Positions 53,001 through 63,704 of a stretch of 64,000 nt of DNA are shown here, piece by piece. Origin of the DNA: Lampris incognitus (lineage: Eukaryota > Chordata > Actinopteri > Lampriformes > Lampridae); assembly GCF_029633865.1 (NCBI RefSeq), contig NC_079211.1, forward strand, positions 67,243,462 through 67,307,461. Direction: 5' to 3'. The notes below the pieces were generated by a model. The model was given only the letters and a program-made list of their open reading frames with translations. It was not told the origin of the DNA and searched no databases. Each line of letters opens with the position of its first letter. Positions within the stretch are counted from its first letter, which is position 1. A program made the translations under genes and the position numbers.

Positions 53001-56000
53001 AGATGAGAGGAAGAGACGAGAAGAAGAGATGAGATGAAGAGACGAGAAGAAGAGTTGAGAAGAAGAGACGAGAGGAAGAGACGAGAACAAGAGATGAGAG
53101 CAAGACGAGAGGAAGAGATGAGGGGGGAGACGAGAGCAAGAGACGAGAGGAAGAGACGAGAGGAAGAGACGAGAGGAAGAGATGAGAGGGGGAGACGAGA
53201 GCAAGAGAGGAGAGCAAGAGAGGAGAGGAAGAGACGAGAGGAAGGGACGAGAGGGGGAGATGAGAGGAAGAGACGAGAACAAGAGACGAGAGGAAGATGA
53301 GAGGAAGAAATGAGAAGAAGAGATGAGGGGATGAGACGAGAAGAAGAGACGAGAGGGAGAGACGACAGGAAGAGATGAATGGAAGAGATGAGAGGGAGAG
53401 ACGTGAGGAAGAGGAGAGAGGAGACGAGAGCTAGACGAGAGGAAGAGACAAGAGGAAGAGATGAGAGGAAGAGACGAGAGGAAGAGATGAGAGGGGGGTA
53501 ACGAGAGCAAGAGACGAGATGAAGAGACAAGAGGAAGAGATGAGAGGGGGAGACGAGATGAAGAGACAAGAGCAAGAGACGAGAGGAAGACTAGAGGAAG
53601 AGATTAGGGGGGGAGACGAGAGCAAGAGACGAGAGGAGGAATCGAGAGGACGAGATGAGCGGAAGTGACGAGAGGAAGAGATGAGAGGAAGAGACGAGAG
53701 GAAGAGACGAGAGGAAGAGACGAGAGGAAAAAACTATAGGAAGATACGAGAACAAGAGACGAGAGCAAGACGAGAGGAAAAGACAAGAGGAAGAGATGAG
53801 GGGGAGACGAGAGGAAGAGATGAGGGGGAGACGAGAGGGAGAAGCGAGAGGAAGAGATGAGGGGGAGACGAGAGGAAGAGGCGAGAGGAAGAGATGAGGG
53901 GGAGACGAGAGGAAGAGATGAGAGGAAGAGACGAGAACAAGAAATGAGAGCAAGACGAGTGGAAGAGACAAGAGGAAGAGATGAGAGGGGGAGACGACAG
54001 GAAGAGATGAGAGGAAGAGACGAGAGCAAGAGACGAGAGGAAGAGAGGAGAGGAAGAGGTGAGTGGAAGAGATGAGAGGGAGAGACGACTGGAAGAGACG
54101 CGAGGAAGTGATGAGGGGAAGAGACGTGAGGAAAAGACGTGAGGAAGAGACAAGAGGAAGAGACGAGAACAAGAGATCACAGCAAGACTAGAGGAAGAGA
54201 TGAGGGGGGGAGACGAGAGGAAGATACGAGAGGTGGAATCGAGAGGACGAGATGAGCGGAAGTGACGAGAGGAAGAGATGAGAGGAAGAGACCACAGGAA
54301 GAGATTAGAGGATGAGACGAGAAGAGATGAGAGGAAGAGACGAGAAGAAGAGTTGAGAGGAAGAGAAGAGAGGGAGAGACGACAGGGAGAGATGAGAGCG
54401 GGAGACGAGAGGTAGAGATGAGAGGAAGAGACGAGAAGAAGAGATGAGAAGAAGAGACGAGAGGAAGAGACGAGAGGAAGAGACGAGAACAAGAGATGAG
54501 AGCAAGACGGGAGGAAGAGATGAGAGGGGGAGATGAGGGGGAGACGAGAGGAAGAGATGAGGGGGAGACGAGAGGGAGAAGCGAGAGGAAGAGATGAGGG
54601 GGAGACGAGAGGAAGAGGCGAGAGGAAGAGATGAGGGGGAGACGAGAGGAAGAGATGAGAGGGGGAGATGAGAGGGGGAGACGAGATGAAGAGACAAGAG
54701 GAAGAGATGAGAGGGGGAGATTAGGGGGAGACGAGAGGAAGAGATGAGAGGATGAGACGAGAAGAAGAGACGAGAGGAAGAGACGAGAACAAGAGATGAG
54801 AGCAAGACGAGAGGAAGAAATGAGGGGGAGACGGGAGGAAGAAATGAGGGGGAGACGAGAGGAAGAGACGAGTGGAAGAGATGGGAGGGAGACGAGAGGA
54901 AGAGATGAGGGGAGATGAGAGGAAGAGACGAGAGGAAGAGATGAGGGGGAGACGGGGGGAAGAGATGAGAGGAAGAGACGAGATGAGAGGAAGAGACGAG
55001 AAGAAGAGACGAGAGGAAGAGGTGACAGGAAGAGATGAGCAGGAGGGACGAGAGGAAGATGTGAGAGGAAGAGATGAGAGGGAGAGACGAGAGGAAGAGA
55101 CGAGAACAAGAGATCAGAGCAAGACTAGAGGAAGAGATGAGGGGGGGAGACGAGAGGAAGAGACGAGAGGAGGAATCGAGAGGACGAGATGAGCGGAAGT
55201 GACGAGAGGAAGAGATGAGAGGAAGAGACCAGAGGAAGAGATTAGAGGATGAGACGAGAAGAGATGAGAGGAAGAGACGAGAAGAAGAGTTGAGAGGAAG
55301 AGAAGAGAGGGAGAGACGACAGGGAGAGATGAGAGCGGGAGACGAGAGGAAGATATGAGAGGAAGAGACGAGAGGAAGAGACGAGAGGAAGAGACGAGAA
55401 CAAGAGATGAGAGCAAGACGAGAGGAAGAGATGAGAGGGGGAGACGAGAGCAAGAGACGAGAGGAAGAGACGAGAGGTAGGGATGAGAGGGGGAGACGAG
55501 AGCAAGAGAGGAGAGGAAGAGACGAGAGGAAGGGATGAGAGGGGGAGACGAGAGGATGAGACGAGAGGAAGAGATGAGAGGGGGAGACGAGAGGAAAATA
55601 CGAGAGGAAGAGATGAGAGGGAGACGAGAGCAAGAGAAGAGAGGGTGAAACGAGAAGAAGAGATGAGAGCAAGACTAGAGGAAGAGATTAGGGGGGGAGA
55701 CGAGAGCAAGAGACGAGAGGAGGAATCGAGAGGACGAGATGAGCGGAAGTGACGAGAGGAAGAGATGAGAGGAAGAGACGAGAGGAAGAGACGAGAGCAA
55801 GAGACGAGAGGAAGAGATGAGAGGGGGAGAAGAGAGGGAGAGACGACAGGAAGAGATGAGAGTGGGAGACGAGAGCAAGAGACGAGAGGAAGACTAGAGG
55901 AAGAGATTAGGGGGGGGAGACGAGAGCAAGAGACGAGAGGAGGAATCGAGAGGACGAGATGAGCGGAAGTGACGAGAGGAAGAGATGAGAGGAAGAGACG

Positions 56001-59000
56001 AGAGGAAGAAGTGAGAGGAAGAGACGAGAGGAAGAGAGAAAAGAGGAAGAGACGAGAGGGAGAGGCAGCAGGGAGAGACGAGAGGAAGAGATGAGGGGAA
56101 GAGACGTGAGGAAAAAACTATAGGAAGATACGAGAACAAGAGACGAGAGCAAGACGAGAGGAAAAGACAAGAGGAAGAGATGAGGGGGAGACGAGAGGAA
56201 GAGATGAGGGGGAGACGAGAGGGAGAAGCGAGAGGAAGAGATGAGGGGGAGACGAGAGGAAGAGGCGAGAGGAAGAGATGAGGGGGAGACAAGAGGAAGA
56301 GATGAGAGGAAGAGACGAGAACAAGAAATGAGAGCAAGACGAAAGGAAGAGACAAGAGGAAGAGATGAGAGGAGGAATCGAGAGGACGAGATGAGCGGAA
56401 GTGACGAGAGGAAGAGATGAGAGGAAGAGACGAGAGCAAGAGACGAGAGGAAGAGATGAGAGGGGGAGAAGAGAGGGAGAGATGACAGGAAGAGATGAGA
56501 GCGGGAGACGAGAGCAAGAGACGAGAGGAAGACTAGAGGAAGAGATTAGGGGGGGAGACGAGAGCAAGAGACGAGAGGAGTAATCGAGAGGACGAGATGA
56601 GCGGAAGTGACGAGAGGAAGAGATGAGAGGAAGAGACGAGAGGAAGAGACGAGAGGAAGAGAGACAAGAGGAAGAGACGAGAGGGAGAGACAGCAGGGAG
56701 AGACGAGAGGAAGAGATGAGGGGAAGAGACGTGAGGAAAAAACTATAGGAAGATACGAGAACAAGAGACGAGAGCAAGACGAGAGGAAAAGACAAGAGGA
56801 AGAGATGAGGGGGAGACGAGAGGAAGAGATGAGGGGGAGACGAGAGGGAGAAGCGAGAGGAAGAGATGAGGGGGAGACGAGAGGAAGAGGCGAGAGGAAG
56901 AGATGAGGGGGAGACGAGAGGAAGAGATGAGAGGAAGAGACGAGAACAAGAAATGAGAGCAAGACGAGTGGAAGAGACAAGAGGAAGAGATGAGAGGGGG
57001 AGACGAGAGGAAGAGAGGAGAGGAAGAGGTGAGTGGAAGAGATGAGAGGGAGAGACGACTGGAAGAGACGCGAGGAAGTGATGAGGGGAAGAGACGTGAG
57101 GAAAAGACGTGAGGAAGAGACAAGAGGAAGAGACGAGAACAAGAGATCACAGCAAGACTAGAGGAAGAGATGAGGGGGGGAGACGAGAGGAAGATACGAG
57201 AGGTGGAATCGAGAGGACGAGATGAGCGGAAGTGACGAGAGGAAGAGATTAGAGGATGAGACGAGAAGAGATGAGAGGAAGAGACGAGAAGAAGAGTTGA
57301 GAGGAAGAGAAGAGAGGGAGAGACAACAGGGAGAGATGAGAGCGGGAGACGAGAGGTAGAGATGAGAGGAAGAGACGAGAAGAAGAGATGAGAAGAAGAG
57401 ACGAGAGGAAGAGACGAGAGGAAGAGACGAGAACAAGAGATGAGAGCAAGACGAGAGGAAGAGATGAGAGGGGGAGACGAGAGCAAGAGACGAGAGGAAG
57501 AGACGAGAGGTAGGGATGAGAGGGGGAGACGAGAGCAAGAGAGGAGAGCAAGAGAGGAGAGGAAGAGACGAGAGGAAGGGATGAGAGGGGGAGACGAGAG
57601 GATGAGACGAGAGGAAGAGATGAGAGTGAGATGAGAGGAAGAGATGAGAGGGTGAGACGAGAAGAAGAGATGAGAGGAAGAGACGAGAGGCAGAGGTGAG
57701 AGGAAGAGACGTGAGGAAAAGACGTTAGGAAGAGACGAGAGGAAGAGAAGAGAACAAGAGAGGGGGCAAGACTAGAGGTAGAGATGAGAGGGGGAGACGA
57801 GAGCAAGAGATGAGAAGGGGTGATGAGAGGAAGAGACGCGAGGAAGAGATTAGGGGGAGACGAGAGGAAGAGATGAGAGGATGAGACGAGAAGTGACGAG
57901 AGGAAGAGACGAGAAGAAGAGATGAGAGGAAGAGACGAGAGCAAGAGACGAGAGGAAGAGATGAGAGGGAGACGAGAGCAAGAGAAGAGAGGGTGAGACG
58001 AGAAGAAGAGATGAGAGGAAGAGACGAGAGGGAGAGACGACAGGAAGAGACGTGATGAAACGACGTGAGGAAGACACGAGAGGAAGAGTCGAGAACAAGA
58101 GACGAGAACAAGAGATGAGAGGAAGAGACGAGCGGAAGAGATGAGAGGAAGAGACGAGAGGAAGGGATGAGAGGAAGAGACGAGAGGAAGAGGTGAGAGG
58201 AAGAGATGAGAGGGAGAGACGACAGGAAGAGACGAGAACAAGAGATGAGAGCAAGACTAGAGGAAGAGATTAGGGGGGGAGACGAGAGCAAGAGACGAGA
58301 GGAGGAATCGAGAGGACGAGATGAGCGGAAGCGACGAGAGGAAGAGATGAGAGGAAGAGACGAGAGGAAGAGACGAGAGCAAGAGACGAGAGGAAGAGAT
58401 GAGAGGGGGAGAAGAGAGGGAGAGACGACAGGAAGAGATGAGTGCGGGAGACGAGAGCAAGAGATGAGAGGAAGACTAGAGGAAGAGATTAGGGGGGGAG
58501 ACGAGAGCAAGAGACTAGAGGAGGAATCGAGAGGACGAGATGAGCGGAAGTGACGAGAGGAAGAGATGAGAGGAAGAGAAGAGAGGAAGAGACGAGAGGA
58601 AGAGACAGCAGGGAGAGACGAGAGGAAGAGATGAGGCGAAGAGACGTGAGGAAAAAACTTTAGGAAGATACGAGAACAAGAGACGAGAGCAAGACGAGAG
58701 GAAAAGACAAGAGGAAGAGATGAGGGGGAGACAAGAGGAAGAGACGAGAGGGAGAGGTGAGAGGAAGAGATGAGGGGGAGACGAGAGGAAGAGGCGAGAG
58801 GAAGAGATGAGGGGGAGACGAGAGGAAGAGATGAGAGGAAGAGACGAGAACAAGAAATGAGAGCAAGACGAGAGGAAGAGACAAGAGGAAGAGATGAGAG
58901 GGGGAGACGACAGGAAGAGATGAGAGGAAGAGACGAGAACAAGAGACGAGAGGAAGAGACGAGAGGAAGAGGTGAGTGGAAGAGATGAGAGGGAGAGACG

Positions 59001-60936
59001 ACAGGAAGAGACGAGAGGAAGTGATGAGGGGAAGAGACGTGAGGAAAAGACGTGAGGAAGAGACGAGAGGAAGAGACGAGAACAAGAGATCACAGCAAGA
59101 CTAGAGGAAGAGATGAGGGGGGGAGACGAGAGGAAGATACGAGAGGAGGAATCGAGAGGACGAGATGAGCGGAAGTGACGAGAGGAAGAGATGAGAGGAA
59201 GAGACCAGAGGAAGAGATTAGAGGATGAGACGAGAAGAGATGAGAGGAAGAGACGAGAAGAAGAGTTGAGAGGAAGAGAAGAGAGGGAGAGACGACAGGG
59301 AGAGATGAGAGCAGGAGACGAGAGGAAGAGATGAGAGGAAGAGACGAGAAGAAGAGATGAGAAGAAGAGACGAGAGGAAGAGACGAGAAGAAGAGATGAG
59401 AGCAAGACGAGAGGAAGAGATGAGAGGGGGAGACGAGAGCAAGAGACGAGAGGAAGAGACGAGAGGAAGGGATGAGAGGGGGAGACGAGAGCAAGAGAGG
59501 AGAGCAAGAGACGAGAGGGTGAGACGAGAAGAAGAGATGAGAGGAAGAGACGAGAGGCAGAGGTGAGAGGAAGAGACGTGAGGAAAAGACGTGAGGAAGA
59601 GACGAGAGGAAGAGACGAGAACAAGAGAGGGGGCAAGACTAGAGGTAGAGATGAGAGGGGGAGACGAGAGCAAGAGACGAGAGGATGAATCGAGAGGACG
59701 AGATGAGAAGGGGTGATGAGAGGAAGAGACGCGAGGAAGAGATTAGGGGGAGACGAGAGGAAGAGATGAGAGGATGAGACGAGAAGTGACGACACGAAGA
59801 GACGAGAAAAAGAGATGAGAGCAAGACGAGAGGAAGAGATGAGAGGGGCTAACGAGAGCAAGAGACGAGATGAAGAGACAAGAGGAAGAGATGAGAGGGG
59901 GTGACGAGAGGAAGAGATGAGAGGATGAGACGAGAAGTGACGAGAGGAAGAGAAGAGAAGAAGAGATGAGAGGAAGAGATGAGAGGAAGAGACGACAGGA
60001 AGAGACGAGAACAAGCGATGAGAGCAAGACGAGAGGAAGAGATGAGAGGGGGAGACGAGAGCAAGAGACGAGAGGAAGAGATGAGAGGGGGAGACGAGAG
60101 CAAGAGACGAGAGGAAGAGACGAGAGGAAGGGATGAGAGGGGGAGACGAGAGGATGAGACGAGAGGAAGAGATGAGAGGGGGAGACGAGAGGAAGAGACG
60201 AGAGGAAGAGATGCGAGGGAGACGAGAGCAAGAGATGAGAGGGTGAGACGAGAAGAAGAGATGAGAGGAAGAGATGAGAGGGAGAGACGACAGGAAGAGA
60301 CGTAAGGAAAAGACGTGAGGAAGACACGAGAGGAAGAGTCGTGAGGAAGAGACGAGAACAAGAGACGAGAGGAAGAGACGAGCGGAAGAGATGAGAGGGG
60401 GAGACGAGAGCTAGAGAGGAGAGCAAGAGACGAGAGGAAGAGACGAGAGGAAGAGGTGAGAGGAAGAGATGAGAGGGAGAGACGACAGGAAGAGACGAGA
60501 ACAAGAGATGAGAGCAAGACTAGAGCAAGAGACGAGGGGGGGAGACGAGAGCAAGAGACGAGAGGAGGAATCGAGAGGACGAGATGAGCGGAAGTGACGA
60601 AAGGAAGAGACGAGACGAAGAGAAGAGAGGGAGAGACGACAGGAAGAGATGAGAGCGGGAGACGAGAGCAAGAGACGAGAGGAAGAGATGAGTGGAAGAG
60701 ACGAGAGGAAGAGACGAGAGGAAGAAGTGAGAGGAAGAGACCAGAGGAAGAGAGACAAGAGGAAGAGATGAGAGGGGGATTTGAGATGAAGAGACGAGAG
60801 GGAGATACGAGATGAAGAGACGAGAGGGAGAGACGAGAGGGAGAGACAAGAGGAAGAGATCAGAGGGGGAAGCGAGATAAAGGGACGAGAGGAAGAGACG
60901 AGAGGGAGAGACGAGAGGAAGAGATGAGAGGAAGAG
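50030..60936. repeat. Right part of the 13-bp array with shorter shuffled blocks
   Basis: Blocks here are shorter and more mixed. A 525-bp offset links about 50071 and 50596 (acaggaagagattagaggat). The aactataggaagatacgaga variant near 53731 recurs near 56117 and 56741. The stretch after 53731 matches that after 56741 at offset 3009, falling to 2970, which is again a 39-bp step. A related copy lies near 58650-59085 (offset 4913 from about 54172). The words ggaggaatcgagaggacgag and gatgagcggaagtgacgag recur many times as a paired landmark. Order is less regular than in the blocks further left, which suggests an older or more rearranged part. Confidence 0.7.
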
Positions 60937-61140
60937 TATATATTCTTCTTCTCCTAAGGCACATGAGTCTTTCTATTCTTTCTGCCCCCGCTTCCAATAT
61001 CAAATCTGTATGTCGGTGTTTTCTTGATATGTGACTCCTTCTGCACGTGCGATAATAAGCGGAATACCCCTTTATAAACGGGGAGTCCGTTCATTAAGCA
61101 GACTATACGTCATTTTCCATTAAGTCCTCTATTCATTAAG
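60937..61140 (+). promoter_or_regulatory. Non-repetitive segment with TATA-like and CRE-like motifs
   Basis: This is the first unique sequence after the purine array. It has TTTATAAA at 61071-61078, TACGTCA at 61106-61112 (a CRE-like half site) and three copies of CATTAAG at 61092, 61118 and 61134. It lies directly upstream of a dense CpG cluster. Such motifs occur by chance in AT-rich DNA, so a core promoter is only a hypothesis, and the direction is not settled. Confidence 0.3.
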
Positions 61141-61560
61141 ATGAACCGGGTCTCGTGCGCCGCAGTCAAAAGCAGCATAATGGCGGATCGCGACTGAAGC
61201 AGTGCGCGCGTGCGTGGAGTCGGAGACAAAGAGCGAGACGGGCGCATCATGTAAATGTAATGCGATATACTGTAACGCGTCATGTAAACCTTGCCCTCTT
61301 ACCCACAGTTCCGTTCCCCAGCTGCAGCTCATGCTTCCGCCCCGTCTCGTGCCCACTCCTCCACGGCTCGGCGGCTGCATGCGCTCCGTTACGGTCACAA
61401 TCTGCGGCAAAACGTCCCGGTTAGCTCGCGCTGTCTGCCGACCGACCGGAGGGCTCCGCGTGTCTGTCGTCAGACGACGCACGCACACAGGAGACCGCTA
61501 CTACACCAGCGCGTGCGCGTGCGAGTGCGCGTAGGCTGCTCAGGAGGGCGGGGTGAGAAT
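61141..61560. promoter_or_regulatory. CpG island, possible promoter or first exon
   Basis: About fifty CpG dinucleotides fall in about 420 bp, against very few in the 60-bp satellite. This density is typical of an unmethylated CpG island at a vertebrate gene start. A YY1-like word, ATAATGGCGG, lies at 61177-61186, and a donor-like GGGGTGAG at 61550-61557 would suit a first exon read on the + strand. Open frames of 62-122 codons exist on both strands here, but none shows a domain or compositional sign of coding. They are expected in stop-poor GC-rich DNA. It could also be a CpG-rich fragment of an unknown repeat. Confidence 0.5.
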
Positions 61561-61741
61561 GTCGAATCACGAGGGCCGAATTTATTTGAAAAAGGAAACC
61601 CTATTAAAAAGAATATTCTTTGTGAAGAAATAGCAGTTAGTGAAATGACATGGCAGTGAGGCACATTTATGTTTTAAATAAAACTGATCAACTACTGACT
61701 TCTGAACAATGCTCCTTCCTGTGGCGTGAGCTGAAGGTCTG
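61561..61741. other. Spacer without recognisable feature
   Basis: About 180 bp of ordinary AT-rich sequence between the CpG island and the (ATCA)n tract. It includes an aataaa at 61677-61682. No gene or repeat was recognised. Confidence 0.5.
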
Positions 61742-61834
<93 letters not shown>

Positions 61835-61835
61835 T
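61742..61835. repeat. (TCAA)23 microsatellite
   Basis: This is an uninterrupted tetranucleotide run of 94 bp (tcaatcaatcaa). Its translation as repeated QSIN is an artefact. Confidence 0.97.
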
Positions 61836-61840
61836 ACATT

Positions 61841-62130
61841 CCTCTCCTGACGGCTTGTTGTTGATACATTGTTACTGTCCTGGCGGCTTGTTTTGATACA
61901 TTGTTGCTGTCCTGACGCTTGTTTTGATACATTGTTACTGTCCTGGCGGCTCGTTTTGATACACTGTTGCTGTCCTGACGCTTGTTTTGATACATTGTTA
62001 CTGTCCTGGCGGCTTGTTTTGATACATTATTGCTGTCCTGACGCTTGTTTTTGATACACTGTTACTGTCCTGACGCTTGTTTTGATACATTGTTACTGTC
62101 CCGGCGGGTTGTTTTGATACACTGTTGCTT
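61841..62130. repeat. 31/32-bp minisatellite, nine units
   Basis: Two unit types tend to alternate: ctgtcctgacgcttgttttg plus atacattgtta (31 bp) and ctgtcctggcggcttgtttt plus gatacattgttg (32 bp). The 63-bp dimer is divisible by three, so a period-21 pseudo-peptide (WRLVLIHCCCPDACF) stays open for three dimers. Nine units are seen, the last ending in gatacactgttgctttc near 62130. Two 31-bp types follow each other near 62040-62090, which breaks the alternation. Confidence 0.92.
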
Positions 62131-62274
62131 TCTAAAATGTGAAATAACGGCGGGTCCTGACAGAAGACCAGTGGGAGGTAATTCTACGGCGGGTCCACTC
62201 CTCTTCAGTTTGTGCTACACATGGACTGATTCAGTGGCAACTTGTACACCGTACACATTTAACGAAAGTTAGGT

Positions 62275-62569
62275 TCAATCAAGATTCAAGACTTTTATTT
62301 GTCACGTACACACAAGTCCCGAGTGCAGTGGAATGAAAAAATGTACGAGCTCCGAAATGTGCAAACAACAAAGTACAGCAGGTACAAACGCATTCCAATT
62401 TGCAATATACAATTTACAATTTACAATCAACAGTTAAGAACTCTGTAAAAAGAAAACAGACAGTACAATATATACAGTAAAAGCACTTAAAATAGAAATC
62501 TGAGGTATATGTACTGAAATATGAGGTATGTATGTACATAATATGAGTTATGTGTAGTCAGTTACCTTA

Positions 62570-62608
<39 letters not shown>

Positions 62609-62820
62609 TGTGTGTGTGTGCTTGAGCATGAGGGGGGCAGTAGGGGTTAGCAAGGGGGCCCTGGTAAGGTCAGAGTTCACAGTCCTGATGGCTTGAGGAA
62701 AGAAACTCTGTCTCAGTCTCTCTGTATTTGCAGCATGACCGGTGCTTGCCTGACCGCAGCAGCTGGAACAGTCCGTTGTTGGGGTGGTGATGGTCCTTCA
62801 TATTCCTGTAGGCTCTGGTT
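62275..62820. mobile_element. Probable fish dispersed repeat, family not assigned
   Basis: The stretch starts aagattcaagacttttatttg, passes tgcagtggaatgaaaa and several short cacaatttac-like repeats, and ends with cagtcctgatggcttgagga, catgaccggtgcttgcctga and ccgttgttggggtggtgatg. I recognise this order of words as a common interspersed repeat of teleost genomes but cannot name its class with confidence. No protein motif is visible. A (TG)n tract sits inside it. No terminal inverted repeats or target-site duplications were found by eye. Confidence 0.5.
62573..62620. repeat. (TG)n microsatellite
   Basis: This is a run of about 24 TG dinucleotides with a single TATG interruption at about 62601. 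Confidence 0.95.
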
Positions 62821-62884
62821 AGCCAAGATGGATGATAACATGACCCCACCTATGACAGATGCCATCAGGTCCCGGCTCTATATA

Positions 62885-63260
62885 GTCACATGTTTTGGTC
62901 CTGCCCTTCCCTATTCCACTTTTGGTCCGAAATGTTTAAAACAATTTCAATTAGTGTTGAGATCTCAGTTACGTTGACAACTTTAACAGCTCTGGTGTTC
63001 CTCCTGCTGACCCGCCATCACCATCACATAAACACAACTGGTAGCTCTGGTGTTCCTCCTGCTGACCTGCCGTCACCATCACATAAACACACCTGGTAGC
63101 TTTCACAACTCATCTGGCCACATGCCTCATTGTACTACGGTGGACATCACCCACTCCTCCATCTCACTCTATGTGGCTCAGGGACATTTTGTATTTGATT
63201 AAGATGGAGAAAGTAAAATGTGTCAAGAGGGTTGAACAACCAGATCTCATAAAACAGGGG
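62885..63260 (+). pseudogene. L1-like LINE ORF2 C-terminal fragment
   Basis: Two short pieces resemble the C-terminus of vertebrate L1-clade ORF2. The first, from about 62884, reads SHMFWSCPSLFHFWSEMFKT, which fits the conserved HMFWxCP...FW block. The second, from 63111, reads LATCLIVLRWTSPTPPSHSM, then WLRDILYLIKMEKVKC, which fits the RW...PP...WL.D......EK block. The stretch between them holds a 55-bp tandem duplication and lacks the expected residues. The copy is a small dead 3' fragment. The assignment rests on remembered family motifs over about 65 residues. Confidence 0.6.
62988..63097. repeat. 55-bp tandem duplication
   Basis: The 55-bp word starting agctctggtgttcctcctgc occurs at 62988-63042 and 63043-63097, differing at only three positions (for example gacccgccatcacc against gacctgccgtcacc). 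A third start, agct, follows at 63098 but is not continued. It lies inside the L1-like fragment. Confidence 0.93.
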
Positions 63261-63400
63261 TCCTTTCTTTAAATGTGTTTAGGAACTGCGGTCACTTGAC
63301 ACCCCATAAACTTGGGGTCATGTATTTACATGTGTGGTGATATGAGCGTATCCCTTAACTATATTTTTTACAATTCTGTTTCTTTCTGTATAATGTATAA
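63261..63400. other. Spacer, possibly 3' flank of the L1-like fragment
   Basis: About 140 bp of AT-rich sequence with no recognised feature. It could be the 3' untranslated part of the L1-like fragment, but nothing proves this. Confidence 0.35.
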
Positions 63401-63524
63401 CGGTCATCCATCCATCATCTGAACCGCTTATCCTGCTCTCTGGGTCGCGGGGATGCTGAAGCCTATCCCAGCAGTCATTAAGCGGAGAGACACCCTGGAC
63501 AGGCCGCCAGGCCATCACAGGGCC
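63401..63524. mobile_element. Fish dispersed repeat fragment (catccatcc...cagggcc)
   Basis: The order catccatccatc, gaaccgcttatcctgctctc, gggtcgcggggatgctgaag, cctatcccagcagtcatt, gacaccctggacaggccgcc and aggccatcacagggcc is a repeat end I know as very common in teleost genomes, usually followed by (CA)n as here. It is probably a short 5'- or 3'-truncated copy of a retroelement. I do not assign a family. Confidence 0.6.
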
Positions 63525-63655
<131 letters not shown>

Positions 63656-63704
63656 TTTTGCTTTAGGTTGTCCGTCGTGTCCAATGATGACAATCCTGCC
63701 TCTG

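Larger units (their letters stand above)
20327..60936. repeat. 40.6-kb polypurine minisatellite, 13-bp unit
   Basis: The whole stretch is built of 13-bp units. The main forms are gaggaagagacga, gaggaagagatga, gagggggagacga, gagaagaagagac-like forms and gaacaagagatga, with an 11-bp form, gagcaagacga. Nearly every unit has only one pyrimidine (C or T), so the + strand is roughly nine-tenths purine over more than 40 kb. A rarer 13-bp form, gaggcggtaacga, recurs dozens of times and marks phase (for example at about 21510, 26320, 32216, 39920, 48470 and 59845). The left edge follows the 25-bp minisatellite at about 20327; the right edge is gaggaagag at 60936, next to tatatattcttc. The - strand has almost no stop codons, which produces very long false ORFs. 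No function is claimed. Confidence 0.97.

Noticed and set aside
20293-60758. Very long - strand ORFs (up to 1233 codons), Ser/Leu-rich, often starting MLSSL or MSLPLV
   Set aside because: They are the translation of the stop-free pyrimidine strand of a 13-bp repeat in all three frames at once, with a strict 13-residue period and no other signal.
20820-60815. + strand Arg/Glu-rich ORFs of 60-134 codons (MRGRDERKRREEE type)
   Set aside because: They are read from the same 13-bp units. They stop wherever an atga unit falls in frame and have no domain content beyond the repeat.
61129-61664. Five overlapping ORFs of 64-122 codons on both strands in the CpG island
   Set aside because: GC-rich DNA is poor in stops. 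No domain, signal sequence or consistent frame distinguishes any of them.
61650-61850. ORF with (QSIN)n repeats
   Set aside because: It is a translation of the (TCAA)n microsatellite.
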